A stretch of 14,932 bases of DNA from JAGMXM01 sp964458325. GTDB taxonomy: Bacteria > Verrucomicrobiota > Verrucomicrobiia > Limisphaerales > UBA1319. Both the position numbers and the translations under genes were made by a program. The stretch spans positions 1 to 14,932 of the forward strand of contig CAYWIM010000101.1 of NCBI GenBank assembly GCA_964458325.1, read 5' to 3'. This document shows, piece by piece, positions 1-7,005 of this stretch. Numbering within the stretch: position 1 is the stretch's first letter; the number at the start of each line of letters is the position of its first letter. Under the pieces are notes generated by a model, which ran no database searches, was not told the DNA's origin, and saw nothing but the letters and a program-made list of their open reading frames with translations.

Positions 1-120
1 AAAAAGGCGTCTGCAGGCGTTGGCGCGAGACTTGCCCCACCCTGCGAAACTGCTGGCGCAAAAACTGCTTTCTTTGGCGCCGGCTTTGGGATTCAGTATC
101 CTGAAAACAGCAGAATCGCC

Positions 121-1668
121 ATGAAGGATACTTGCGCACATCACGTTCGGACGGATCGATCGGCCCTGGATGCAACGTCGCGCCGGGTGTTTCTTCGGCG
201 GACGGCGGCGGCATCGGCTGCTGCCATTGTGTGGGGCCCGTTCGGGGACGCGCCCTGGCTGCGGGCGGCGGGATCGAACAGCGATGTGCGCTTGGCGGTG
301 GTGGGTCTCGGTTCGACGGTCAAGATCGGCGGCAAAGGCAAACAGGACATCCGCGATTTCCGCAAGATCCCCGGCGTCCGTGTGGTTGCCTTGTGCGACG
401 TGGACGACGCCATTTTGCGCCAGCAGGCAGGCGAGTTCGAGAAACGCAACGAGAAGGTCGAGGTTTACACCGACATCCGGAAACTGCTCGAGAGCCCGGC
501 GATCGATGCGATCAGCGTCACCACGCCCAACCATTGGCATGCGCTGGCGGCGATCTGGGCGTGCCAGGCTGGCAAGGACGTTTTTGTGCAGAAGCCGGCC
601 TCGCACAACATCTTCGAGGGGCGGAAGATGGTCGAGGCGGCGCGAAAGTACGGCCGGATCGTGCTCGGCACGAGCGGTTCGCGGGAGGCGAACGGTTTCC
701 GGGAAGCCATGGACTACGTGCATCAGGGCAAGCTGGGCAAGCTGACGATGGTTCGAGGATTGAATTACCGGCCGCGCACGAGCATCGGCAAGGTGACGGG
801 CCCGCAGCCCATCCCATCGACGGTCCAGTACGATCTCTGGTGCGGCCCGGCGCCGGTGGCGCCACTGCGCCGGCAGAATCTCCATTACGACTGGCATTGG
901 GATTGGAGCACGGGCAATGGCGACCTGGGCAATATGGGCATCCATCACATGGACGGCTGCCGGATGGCGGTGGGAGGCGATCTGCCGAGGCATGTCATCA
1001 GCATTGGCGGCCGGTTCGGCTACGCCGATGATGGCCAGACGCCCAACACGCAGATCATCTATTTCGACTATGAGGCGGCGCCGATCCTGTTCGAGGTCCG
1101 CGGCCTGCCAAAGGACAAGTCTTTCCTGAAAGACACCTGGGCAGGGAAAGAATCGTGGGGGCCCAAGGCGATGGACGATTACCTGGGCGTGGCGGTGGGC
1201 AAGGTGGTCCATTGCGAACACGGATACGTGATTGGGAACCAGGCGTTCGACAACGGCGGCAAGAAGCTCGAGCAGTTCGAGCCTGCCACGCCTGGGCTCA
1301 ACCTGAACTTTATCCAGGCCGTGCGGAGCCGCCGCGCGGGCGATCTGGTGGCGGACATCCTCGATGGACACCTCTCGGCCGCCCTGGTCCACATGGCGAA
1401 CATCTCGCATCGAGCCGGCCGGCAGCTATCCGCGGGAGAAATCCGCGAGCGCGTCGAGGGCAATTCGTCTCTGGCGGCGGCGTTCGACCGGTTCCGGGCT
1501 CACTTGGCCGCCAACGGGATCGACCTCGACCGAACGCCCGCGACCTTGGGGGCGATGCTGACGGTGGATGCCGCGCGGGAACGATTCGTCGGCGAGTTCA
1601 GCGAAGCCGCCAACCGGCTCCTGACGCGCGAGTATCGTCCGCCCTTTGTTGTGCCGGAGAAGGTGTGA
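121..1668 (+). CDS. Tat-exported Gfo/Idh/MocA family oxidoreductase
   Basis: A 515-residue NAD(P)-dependent oxidoreductase of the Gfo/Idh/MocA superfamily, probably acting on a sugar or cyclitol outside the cytoplasm. A twin-arginine signal (SRRVFLRR, Arg21-Arg22, then an Ala-rich hydrophobic stretch to about residue 37) predicts export of the folded, cofactor-loaded enzyme. The Rossmann domain begins near residue 55 (RLAVVGLG), has an acidic LCDVDD after the second strand (91-96), TPNHWH at 135-140 and QKP at 157-159. The last is the family's EKP motif with Gln for Glu; the catalytic-region Lys is kept. The C-terminal substrate domain carries GNMGIHHMD (270-278), whose histidines match the usual catalytic His region. 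I see no good ribosome binding site before this ATG; the frame stays open to the window edge, so the start rests on the position of the Tat motif. Substrate unknown. Family assignment is firm. Confidence 0.9.
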   Translation: MKDTCAHHVRTDRSALDATSRRVFLRRTAAASAAAIVWGPFGDAPWLRAAGSNSDVRLAVVGLGSTVKIGGKGKQDIRDFRKIPGVRVVALCDVDDAILRQQAGEFEKRNEKVEVYTDIRKLLESPAIDAISVTTPNHWHALAAIWACQAGKDVFVQKPASHNIFEGRKMVEAARKYGRIVLGTSGSREANGFREAMDYVHQGKLGKLTMVRGLNYRPRTSIGKVTGPQPIPSTVQYDLWCGPAPVAPLRRQNLHYDWHWDWSTGNGDLGNMGIHHMDGCRMAVGGDLPRHVISIGGRFGYADDGQTPNTQIIYFDYEAAPILFEVRGLPKDKSFLKDTWAGKESWGPKAMDDYLGVAVGKVVHCEHGYVIGNQAFDNGGKKLEQFEPATPGLNLNFIQAVRSRRAGDLVADILDGHLSAALVHMANISHRAGRQLSAGEIRERVEGNSSLAAAFDRFRAHLAANGIDLDRTPATLGAMLTVDAARERFVGEFSEAANRLLTREYRPPFVVPEKV

Positions 1669-1679
1669 CATCAGAAGGG

Positions 1680-1698
1680 CGGCGCCGGGTGTGCGCCG
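1680..1698 (+). terminator. weak hairpin after the oxidoreductase gene
   Basis: CGGCGC and GCGCCG form a perfect 6-bp stem around a 7-base loop, 12 bases after the stop codon. There is no T-run after it, so it is at best a weak intrinsic terminator or an RNA-stabilising hairpin. Confidence 0.25.
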
Positions 1699-1796
1699 TT
1701 CGAGTGCAGGCTGGTTTCATTGCGCAGACCGTTGGCGCGCAAGGTGAATCGCGATTGTTCTTCGCTTTTTCTCTCAAGCCTGCTAGACGAAACGAC

Positions 1797-2891
1797 ATGA
1801 ACAAGAAAGCTCTGATTGGATGCCTCCTATGCGCCCCATTGCAGATTGCATTTGCCCAGCAGCCGGTTCTGAGCATCAACCCGGAAATGCAGCTGCAGAT
1901 TTTCGGGCATACAAACAACTACTACCAGATTGAGTCATCGACAAACCTGTCCGATTGGCGCCCTTACGGAACGAACGTTTTGATTCTCCAGTCGCCGGAA
2001 TCGATGATGGTCAGCCTGGCCGGACAGAGTCAGTATTTTCGTGCCCGGTCTCTGGTTTACGGATCCAATTACTCCGTGCACACGGTTTGCGCCGAGGAGG
2101 ACAACGTCAACATTGCCCTTCGAGGCGACGTCAACGGCTACACGGTCACCGCATACCATTCAGGGATCGTAGTGGCTCAGAGCGACTGCTCGCCCAACTT
2201 CAGCAACTGCACGAACGTCGCCGGTGAGGATTACGCGTTCACGCCGCTGCAGGCGAAGCCGCTGGATAACGGGACAGATTATCTGATCGTGAATCGCAAG
2301 GACCGGTTCTGGCGGCCCAGCGGGATGGCTGTGACCGTGGATGGCAGCTCGCTGTTCACCGACATTCACTATATCGAGCTGGGGAGAAAGATACCCGATG
2401 CGTTGAGCTGGCCCATCTATTGCGTGCTGTATTGCGACGGGAATATGCGCCTCATTCCATTTCCGCCGGCCCACCTCAACAGCGTCTGCTTTGGCACATC
2501 CGTCATCGTCGGTCCGGCGGCGCCGGCATCGAGGCCCATCGCGGAGATCGCCTCGCTCGATTACCGATCGGCATCGCGAACCCTGCTCCTCACCTACAGG
2601 ACGGGCGGGTCAGCCGTTCTGGACGTGAGCATGGTGAGCCGGACGAATGCGGTTGTGAAGGTCGATGTGAACTACCCCACCGACCAGCCCTTCTGCACCG
2701 TCCGGAGCATGTACGTCGCGGATGGGAACTGCGACATGGACACGGTTGTCTTTCCCGTCATCGAAGGGGTAGGGGCTATCCTTCCCGTGATGAGCTTTCG
2801 GAGCGCGATCGCGGACATGTGGGATTTTTACCGGGAGCACGAATCGGCTCACAACAATTCAGCTCCCGGCATTGGCATATCGGTCTACTGA
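1797..2891 (+). CDS. secreted, cysteine-containing hypothetical protein
   Basis: A 364-residue protein I cannot assign a function. The start is chosen at the ATG before a clear Sec signal peptide: Lys3-Lys4, a hydrophobic core, and a probable signal peptidase I site after AFA (residues 18-20). The open frame extends far upstream, but that part runs in a shadow frame of the oxidoreductase gene. An LIGC lipobox-like string at 6-9 sits too close to the N-terminus to be convincing. Residues about 32-60 (NNYYQIESSTNLSDW) resemble the beta-sandwich segment repeated in many verrucomicrobial exported proteins. The predicted mature part has eight cysteines (98, 131, 138, 209, 213, 231, 300, 312), an even number consistent with disulfides. 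The rest looks beta-rich, with no membrane helix, sorting domain or catalytic motif I recognise. The ribosome binding site is weak. It may be transcribed with the upstream gene or alone. Confidence 0.75.
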   Translation: MNKKALIGCLLCAPLQIAFAQQPVLSINPEMQLQIFGHTNNYYQIESSTNLSDWRPYGTNVLILQSPESMMVSLAGQSQYFRARSLVYGSNYSVHTVCAEEDNVNIALRGDVNGYTVTAYHSGIVVAQSDCSPNFSNCTNVAGEDYAFTPLQAKPLDNGTDYLIVNRKDRFWRPSGMAVTVDGSSLFTDIHYIELGRKIPDALSWPIYCVLYCDGNMRLIPFPPAHLNSVCFGTSVIVGPAAPASRPIAEIASLDYRSASRTLLLTYRTGGSAVLDVSMVSRTNAVVKVDVNYPTDQPFCTVRSMYVADGNCDMDTVVFPVIEGVGAILPVMSFRSAIADMWDFYREHESAHNNSAPGIGISVY

Positions 2892-2903
2892 TCGCGGCGG
2901 GCG

Positions 2904-5030
2904 TCAGAGCACGATTCGGGCATCCACGGCAAAGCTACCCTCGGAGTTGGAGATCAGGGGATTGATATCGATCTCCTTGAAGAGGTGCGCCACCTTTTGA
3001 ACGGCGCAGAGGGTCTGGATGATCGACGGCCGATGGGCCTTCATCCCGCGGAATCCTTCGAGGATTCTTCGAGATTTGATGTCGCTGATCATCCGTTCGG
3101 CCTCCTGGGGGCCAAAGGGAACGACGCGGAAGGAAACGTCCCGCAGCACCTCGACAAAGATCCCGCCGAGCCCGAACATGATCACGGGGCCGAACTGGGC
3201 ATCCTGGCTCAATCCGACGATGCACTCGATTCCCTGAACCATCTGAATCAGGTTCACGCCGAGAATATGGGCGCGCGGCGCGGCTTGGGCAATCCGCTGC
3301 ATCATCTGGTTGTATTGCGCCCTCAGTTCGGATTCGTTCGAGATATTCAGGGCGACGCCGCCGACATCGGTTTTATGGACGATATCGGGCGAGGCGATCT
3401 TCATGGCCAGGGGATACATCCCTCGGGCAGCCTCCAGGGCCTGGTCCAGGGACGAAGCAAAACCCCAGCGGGGGGTTGGCACACCGCACAGCTGGAGGAC
3501 CTGCCGAGCCTCGTGCTCCATGAGGATATCGCGGCCCTCGGCTCGAACCCGATCGATCAACGCGATCACCTGGGCCGGCGGCTCGCCGATCTCCCCGGCA
3601 TCCTTGGGCCTATGGGCAATCTGCCTCCAGAGATGCAGCCCCTTGAGGGATGAGACCGCCTCGTTGACCGAGTTGTAAGCGGGGACAAGGCGTTCGTTCA
3701 GATACTGGATGGCCTCGCGCGATCGGTTTCCGCCGACCATGGCGACGACCACCGGCTTGTTGCGTTTCGCGCCATCGTATTCTTCGAGGAGCGCCTTGGC
3801 GATATCGACGGGATTAGTGACAGCGGTCTCGCAGTACAGGACAATGACATTCGTGATCCGATCTTCGTGGAAAGCGACCCGAATCGCTTTTCGATACCCT
3901 TCGACCCCGCCCTGGCCGGTGATATCGATGGGGTTCTTCGTGCTCCCGAACGCGGGCATCGCGGATCGGAACTTGCCCTCGAGCCACTCGCTGTCATCGA
4001 GAAGCGGAATGGCGGCGGATTCGCATTCGTCGGTGGTCGAGACACCGATGCCGCCTCCATTGGTAATAATCAGAGCCTCCTCGCCCCGCGGCAAGGGAAG
4101 GGAGAAGGCTCGGGCCCACCCAAATGCCTCCGTGAAACTCCGGGCGCGCATGATGCCCATCTGACGGAACGCCGCGTCGTAGATGCCGTCGGAACCCGCC
4201 AGCGATCCCGTGTGGGAAGCCGCCGCCTTGGCGCCGCGCTGGGAGCATCCGACCTTGAGAACGACCACCGGCTTCTTGATCTCGGTCTGGAAGAACTTGC
4301 GCGCGTTTCGGAGGCCTTCCAGGTAGATCAAAATCACATCGACGTTCGGATCCTCGTTATAATATTCAATCAGCTCTTTCTCGCCGACATCGGCCTTGTT
4401 GCCGATGCTGAACAGGGAGACCAGGCCGATCTTCTCCATGATGGTCCACCCCATCAAAGCAATGGCCAGAGCCCCGCTTTGGGAGATAAAAGCGACCTTT
4501 CCGGGAAAGATCTCAGCGGGTCCGAAGGTGGCGTTGAGCTTGGCGGGCATGTGCAGCAGGCCGAGGATGTTCGGCCCCAGAAAAGCGATTCCATTCTGGT
4601 CCGCGAACTCCTTGAGCCTCTTTTCCTCTTCCATGCCGCCGACCTCGCCGAAGCCGGAGGTGATGATCGCCACGTTCCTGATCCCCTTCCGCCCGCACTC
4701 CTCCATGGCGGCCATCACCTGGGGGGCGGGGATGGTGATCACCGCCAGATCGACCGGGCCGGGAATGTCCGTGACCGAACGATAGGCTGGACGCCCGAGA
4801 ATCTCGTTCTCGCGGGGATTGACCGGGTAGATTCCTCCCGCAAAGCCGCCCACGATGATATTGTTGAGGATCTGGAACCCGATTTTGGCGGGATTGGGCG
4901 ATGCGCCAATGACAGCCACCCCCTGCGGATTGAAAAACCCGCTCAGGTCCTTCGGTTTTGGCTTGCAGTTGCCGCCGCTGATTGTTCGCTGCTGCTTGGA
5001 TTGAAACGATTCGACTTTGTGTGGTGCCAT
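2904..5030 (-). CDS. ADP-forming acetate/acyl-CoA ligase, fused alpha-beta subunits
   Basis: A 708-residue cytoplasmic enzyme that interconverts acyl-CoA + ADP + Pi and acid + ATP + CoA (acetyl-CoA synthetase, ADP-forming; succinyl-CoA synthetase superfamily). Domains in order: CoA-binding Rossmann domain (about 28-155, with VAVIGASPNPAKIG at 38-51), succinyl-CoA-ligase-like domains (about 175-470) and an ATP-grasp beta part (about 485-708). SHTGS at 272-276 holds His273, the match to the phosphorylated active-site His of the alpha subunit. Glu239 in YLEG matches the Glu that assists it. HKTDVGG at 552-558 supplies the second, beta-subunit His (His552) of archaeal ACD enzymes. All key residues are present, so it should be active. 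Alpha and beta are separate chains in hyperthermophilic archaea and fused in many bacteria and protists. It stands alone in the window; substrate range (acetate, branched or aryl acids) cannot be read. Its 3' end faces the previous gene with a 12-base gap. Confidence 0.93.
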   Translation of the reverse strand: MAPHKVESFQSKQQRTISGGNCKPKPKDLSGFFNPQGVAVIGASPNPAKIGFQILNNIIVGGFAGGIYPVNPRENEILGRPAYRSVTDIPGPVDLAVITIPAPQVMAAMEECGRKGIRNVAIITSGFGEVGGMEEEKRLKEFADQNGIAFLGPNILGLLHMPAKLNATFGPAEIFPGKVAFISQSGALAIALMGWTIMEKIGLVSLFSIGNKADVGEKELIEYYNEDPNVDVILIYLEGLRNARKFFQTEIKKPVVVLKVGCSQRGAKAAASHTGSLAGSDGIYDAAFRQMGIMRARSFTEAFGWARAFSLPLPRGEEALIITNGGGIGVSTTDECESAAIPLLDDSEWLEGKFRSAMPAFGSTKNPIDITGQGGVEGYRKAIRVAFHEDRITNVIVLYCETAVTNPVDIAKALLEEYDGAKRNKPVVVAMVGGNRSREAIQYLNERLVPAYNSVNEAVSSLKGLHLWRQIAHRPKDAGEIGEPPAQVIALIDRVRAEGRDILMEHEARQVLQLCGVPTPRWGFASSLDQALEAARGMYPLAMKIASPDIVHKTDVGGVALNISNESELRAQYNQMMQRIAQAAPRAHILGVNLIQMVQGIECIVGLSQDAQFGPVIMFGLGGIFVEVLRDVSFRVVPFGPQEAERMISDIKSRRILEGFRGMKAHRPSIIQTLCAVQKVAHLFKEIDINPLISNSEGSFAVDARIVL

Positions 5031-5070
5031 ATTGGTCGCTTTCTTTGTCGCACTGGAGAGTGAAAATTTA

Positions 5071-5097
5071 ATGCGCTCCTGTCAAGCAGGAGTGCGT
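5071..5097 (-). promoter_or_regulatory. hairpin with TTGACA box upstream of the acyl-CoA ligase gene
   Basis: ATGCGCTCCTG and CAGGAGTGCGT pair around the loop TCAAG: 11 bp including two G-T wobbles, with a perfect CTCCTG/CAGGAG core. On the minus strand the loop side contains TTGACA (5085 to 5080), a perfect -35 box about 50 bases before the ligase start, but I find no good -10 at 16-18 bases. The minus strand continues after the hairpin with an A/T-rich TTAAATTTT, so a leader hairpin or terminator is the alternative reading. Function is inferred. Confidence 0.35.
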
Positions 5098-5260
5098 CGG
5101 GGCGATGCTGGCGGTCGATGGCCAGGCGGTGAGCCCATGATGAACCGTCAACGGAGCCCGAAAGACATTACCTCCTTGGTCGATCCGCGGATGACAACGG
5201 ACGTGGTCCGCCACAACGAACGCCGCCTGGGCCTCAACAAAGCCCGGGGACGGTTGAATC
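5098..5260. other. noncoding stretch, no recognisable gene
   Basis: Part of a gap of about 790 bases between the divergent ligase and hemC genes. One frame is open across it, but the product (for example DITSLVDPRMTTDVV) matches no family I know. Its downstream end (RLNR, 5251-5262) may belong to the sulfatase-modifying-factor remnant that follows, one frame away. I see no tRNA, CRISPR or clear promoter. Confidence 0.5.
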
Positions 5261-5343
5261 GGCGCGTGGGACTGCCGTGCGACGGCCCGCAGCCTCAACT
5301 ACCCGGACTGCAGGAGCGACTGCCTGGGCTTCCGAGCCGCACC
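5261..5343 (+). pseudogene. remnant: C-terminal end of a formylglycine-generating-enzyme (SUMF1-like) protein
   Basis: Read from 5261 the DNA encodes GAWDCRATARSLNY followed by CRSDCLGFRAA. This follows the pattern that closes FGE-sulfatase / SUMF1 domains (RGGSW...RSA.R......LGFR.A). A TGA lies two codons upstream in this frame, and RLNR, the expected lead-in to (G)GAW, sits in a neighbouring frame, so the gene is frameshifted. No stop follows at the usual place after GFR. Only about 27 codons are recognisable, so it cannot be a working gene. FGE proteins oxidise a Cys in sulfatases to formylglycine; many homologs have other or unknown roles. Confidence 0.55.
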
Positions 5344-5408
5344 TGCGGAGGTCCGGCGGACGCCGGCGATGGTGCAATGCGCGGAGCGAGCGGGAGGGAC
5401 GGCCCTGG

Positions 5409-5540
5409 GCATATTACACCAACTCGGGTTTGAGCCAGGTTTACCGGTCGGGGTGGGTTTGGCCCTACGTCAATTGGGACAGAGGTTACCGGCTGCCGAC
5501 GGAAGCGGAATGGGAGACTTTGCCTAAGGGCGGGCGAGAG
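5409..5540 (+). pseudogene. remnant: central part of a formylglycine-generating-enzyme (SUMF1-like) protein
   Basis: In one frame the DNA encodes AYYTNSGLSQVYRSG, then PYVNWDRGYRLPTEAEWE and a degraded KGG. GYRLPTEAEWE(x)AARGG is the most diagnostic motif of FGE-sulfatase / SUMF1 proteins, and YYTxxGLxQVYRxG is its normal lead-in in many bacterial members. Similarity stops abruptly on both sides: no upstream metal-binding or N-terminal part and no downstream catalytic half. It lies after, not before, the C-terminal fragment at 5261-5343, so the two pieces are either remains of two copies or a rearranged single copy. The frame is open from 5277 to 5801, which could mislead a gene caller into a 174-residue hypothetical protein. 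Confidence 0.6.
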
Positions 5541-5669
5541 CGGCACGTCGTCTATCGGAGCAGGGACGCGAACGAGACCGGCGGAGTATGCGGACATCAA
5601 GAGGCAGCGATGGCGCTGGCGTCGGTGCCGACGCCGCTGAGCAGTGGAACGACCGCCCTGGACGTGCGG

Positions 5670-5745
5670 GTGTGCCGGATCGCTTGCGACGCCGACATCA
5701 ACACCATCCGGGCGCGGCTTGGACACGCGTCACTGCAAGTCAGAG
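5670..5745 (+). pseudogene. possible remnant of a tyrosine recombinase C-terminus
   Basis: The frame encodes CRIACDADINTIRARLGHAS, close to the segment (GVDINTIRxWLGHxSxxTTxxY) that precedes the catalytic Tyr in phage-type integrases and transposon recombinases. The catalytic Tyr context is lost (LQVRGYWGRG follows), and no other integrase boxes are visible nearby. Too short to be certain. If right, it suggests mobile DNA once sat in this gap. Confidence 0.4.
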
Positions 5746-5805
5746 GCTATTGGGGGCGAGGATTGGGGTTAGGCTTGCCGCTGGATGGCGCGCGGGAATA
5801 GAGTG

Positions 5806-5811
5806 AGGAGG
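5806..5811 (+). promoter_or_regulatory. ribosome binding site deciding the hemC start
   Basis: AGGAGG lies 6 bases before a GTG at 5818 and directly abuts the ATG at 5812. The spacing favours GTG 5818 over ATG 5812 (zero spacing) and over ATG 5785 (no Shine-Dalgarno sequence). Confidence 0.55.
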
Positions 5812-5817
5812 ATGAGC

Positions 5818-7005
5818 GTGCGAAAGAAACCGATTGTGGTGGCGACGCGAGGGAGCGTGCTTGCGCTGGCCCAGGCGCACCTGGTGATCGCCGCGTGCCG
5901 CCGGGTCGAGCCTCGGATGCGATTCGAGATTCGGATTATCAAGACGACGGGGGACAGCCTGGCATCGGCATTGCTGGCGCCGCAGGGTTCAAGCGTCGAG
6001 CCTCGGAGCGGTGGAGCATCTCTGCTGCCTGCTGTCTCCCCCGCTGAGCACGAGGGAGAGGGCGGCCAAAGGCCGGGAGATGAGGATGCTCGCGAAGAGG
6101 CGTTGTCCAAGGGGTTGTTCACGAAGGAGATTGAATCGGCCCTGTTGGCCGGGGAGGCGGATCTGGCGGTTCATAGCCTGAAGGATCTGCCGATCGACTT
6201 GCCCGAGGGCCTCGCGCTGGCAGCCGTCGCGCCGCGCGCCGACGCGCGCGACGTGCTGATTTATCGGGACCAGAAGCATGTGTCAGCCCAGGCGGTTGCG
6301 CGGAGCAAGGAGCCCGAGGATTGGGCCCCCGGGGAGGCGGTGTTTCGCGGTTTCCGGCCAGGGCTGAGCCTGTCGGGGCTGCCGACGGGAGCGACGGTGG
6401 CCACATCCAGCACGCGTCGTCGAGCCCAGGTCCTGGCTGCCCGTGCGGACATCCAGGTGAAGTCCATCCGCGGGAACGTGACCACTCGGCTTCGCAAACT
6501 GGCGGAAGATCCCGGATGGGACGCGCTGATTCTGGCGGCGGCGGGTCTCGAGCGCCTGGGATTGCGGATGCGCTCGGACGGCCGGCTATTCGCGGGTCCG
6601 CCCATCCTGCCGGAGGCGTCTCTGGCTGGAGTCGAGGCGCCTGCGGGGCTGCTGGCCAGCCCGATCGACACGGCGGAGATGATCCCGTGCGTGGGCCAGG
6701 GGGCGATCGGCATCGAAATCCGGGACAAGGACGAGGTGCTGACGGGCCTGTGCGAGGCGATCAACCATGCGACCACGATGGTCTGTGTGACGGCGGAGCG
6801 CGCCTTTCTGCGGCGGATGGGCGGCGGGTGTCAGAGCCCGGTGGCCGCGCATGCGCAGGTGGTTGGACATCGGCTGCGGCTGCGGGCGGTTTCATTTCGG
6901 GCCGGGTCTGCGCGCCGGATCGAGGCCAGCAAGGCATGGAGCGAGCCCGTTGCATTGGGCGAGGCGGCGGCGGAGCAATTGCTTCTCGAGGAGGGCCAAG
7001 GATGA
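5818..7005 (+). CDS. hemC: hydroxymethylbilane synthase (porphobilinogen deaminase)
   Basis: Joins four porphobilinogens head to tail into hydroxymethylbilane in the cytoplasm; the next gene cyclises the product. Family motifs in order: ATRGSVLALAQA near the start, TTGD (5944-5955), KGLFTKE (from 6109), AVHSLKDLP, TSSTRRRAQ, RGNVTTRLRKL, VGQGAIGIE, and GGGCQSP, whose Cys codon (6829-6831) carries the dipyrromethane cofactor. About 395 residues from GTG 5818, against roughly 310 for the family. The excess is 51 residues between TTGD and KGLFTKE where about 12 are usual, plus smaller extensions before TSSTRRR and before the VGQGA box. The first extra segment looks like an intergenic repeat read in frame (see the repeat entry). 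It falls in the flexible lid loop, so activity may survive. Alternative starts are ATG 5812 and ATG 5785. It overlaps the next gene by 4 bases (ATGA). Confidence 0.92.
   Translation: MRKKPIVVATRGSVLALAQAHLVIAACRRVEPRMRFEIRIIKTTGDSLASALLAPQGSSVEPRSGGASLLPAVSPAEHEGEGGQRPGDEDAREEALSKGLFTKEIESALLAGEADLAVHSLKDLPIDLPEGLALAAVAPRADARDVLIYRDQKHVSAQAVARSKEPEDWAPGEAVFRGFRPGLSLSGLPTGATVATSSTRRRAQVLAARADIQVKSIRGNVTTRLRKLAEDPGWDALILAAAGLERLGLRMRSDGRLFAGPPILPEASLAGVEAPAGLLASPIDTAEMIPCVGQGAIGIEIRDKDEVLTGLCEAINHATTMVCVTAERAFLRRMGGGCQSPVAAHAQVVGHRLRLRAVSFRAGSARRIEASKAWSEPVALGEAAAEQLLLEEGQG
5983..6100 (-). repeat. palindromic intergenic-type repeat embedded in hemC
   Basis: This stretch encodes the extra, low-complexity part of HemC between TTGD and KGLFTKE. 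Read on the minus strand it contains CTCCCGGCCTTTGGCCG, CCCTCTCCCTCGTGCTC and AGCGGGGGAGA. The noncoding right end of the window (14881-14921) has the same string of modules: CTCTCCC, CCCTCTCCC, TCGTGC, GCGGGG, GAG. Within it, CGGCCTTTGGCCG is itself an inverted repeat. Boundaries are estimated from where normal HemC sequence stops and resumes. Confidence 0.55.

Noticed and set aside
1..120. A frame open from base 2 that stops at 124 (ATGA overlap with the oxidoreductase start), possibly the end of an upstream gene.
   Set aside because: Only 40 codons, third-position GC well below the neighbours, no recognisable motif, and the frame of the downstream gene is open here too.
1155..1796. Long in-frame extension upstream of the secreted protein, making a 578-codon frame.
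   Set aside because: It overlaps the oxidoreductase gene in another frame and reads as Arg/Gly-rich shadow sequence; the signal peptide places the true start at 1797.
3867..5063. 398-codon open frame on the plus strand opposite the acyl-CoA ligase gene.
   Set aside because: Antisense shadow of a clearly coding gene with all catalytic motifs; the product has no family features.
5261..5540. Diversity-generating retroelement with an FGE-type variable protein.
   Set aside because: No reverse transcriptase, no template/variable repeat pair and no adenine-rich AAY codons in the C-terminal FGE piece.
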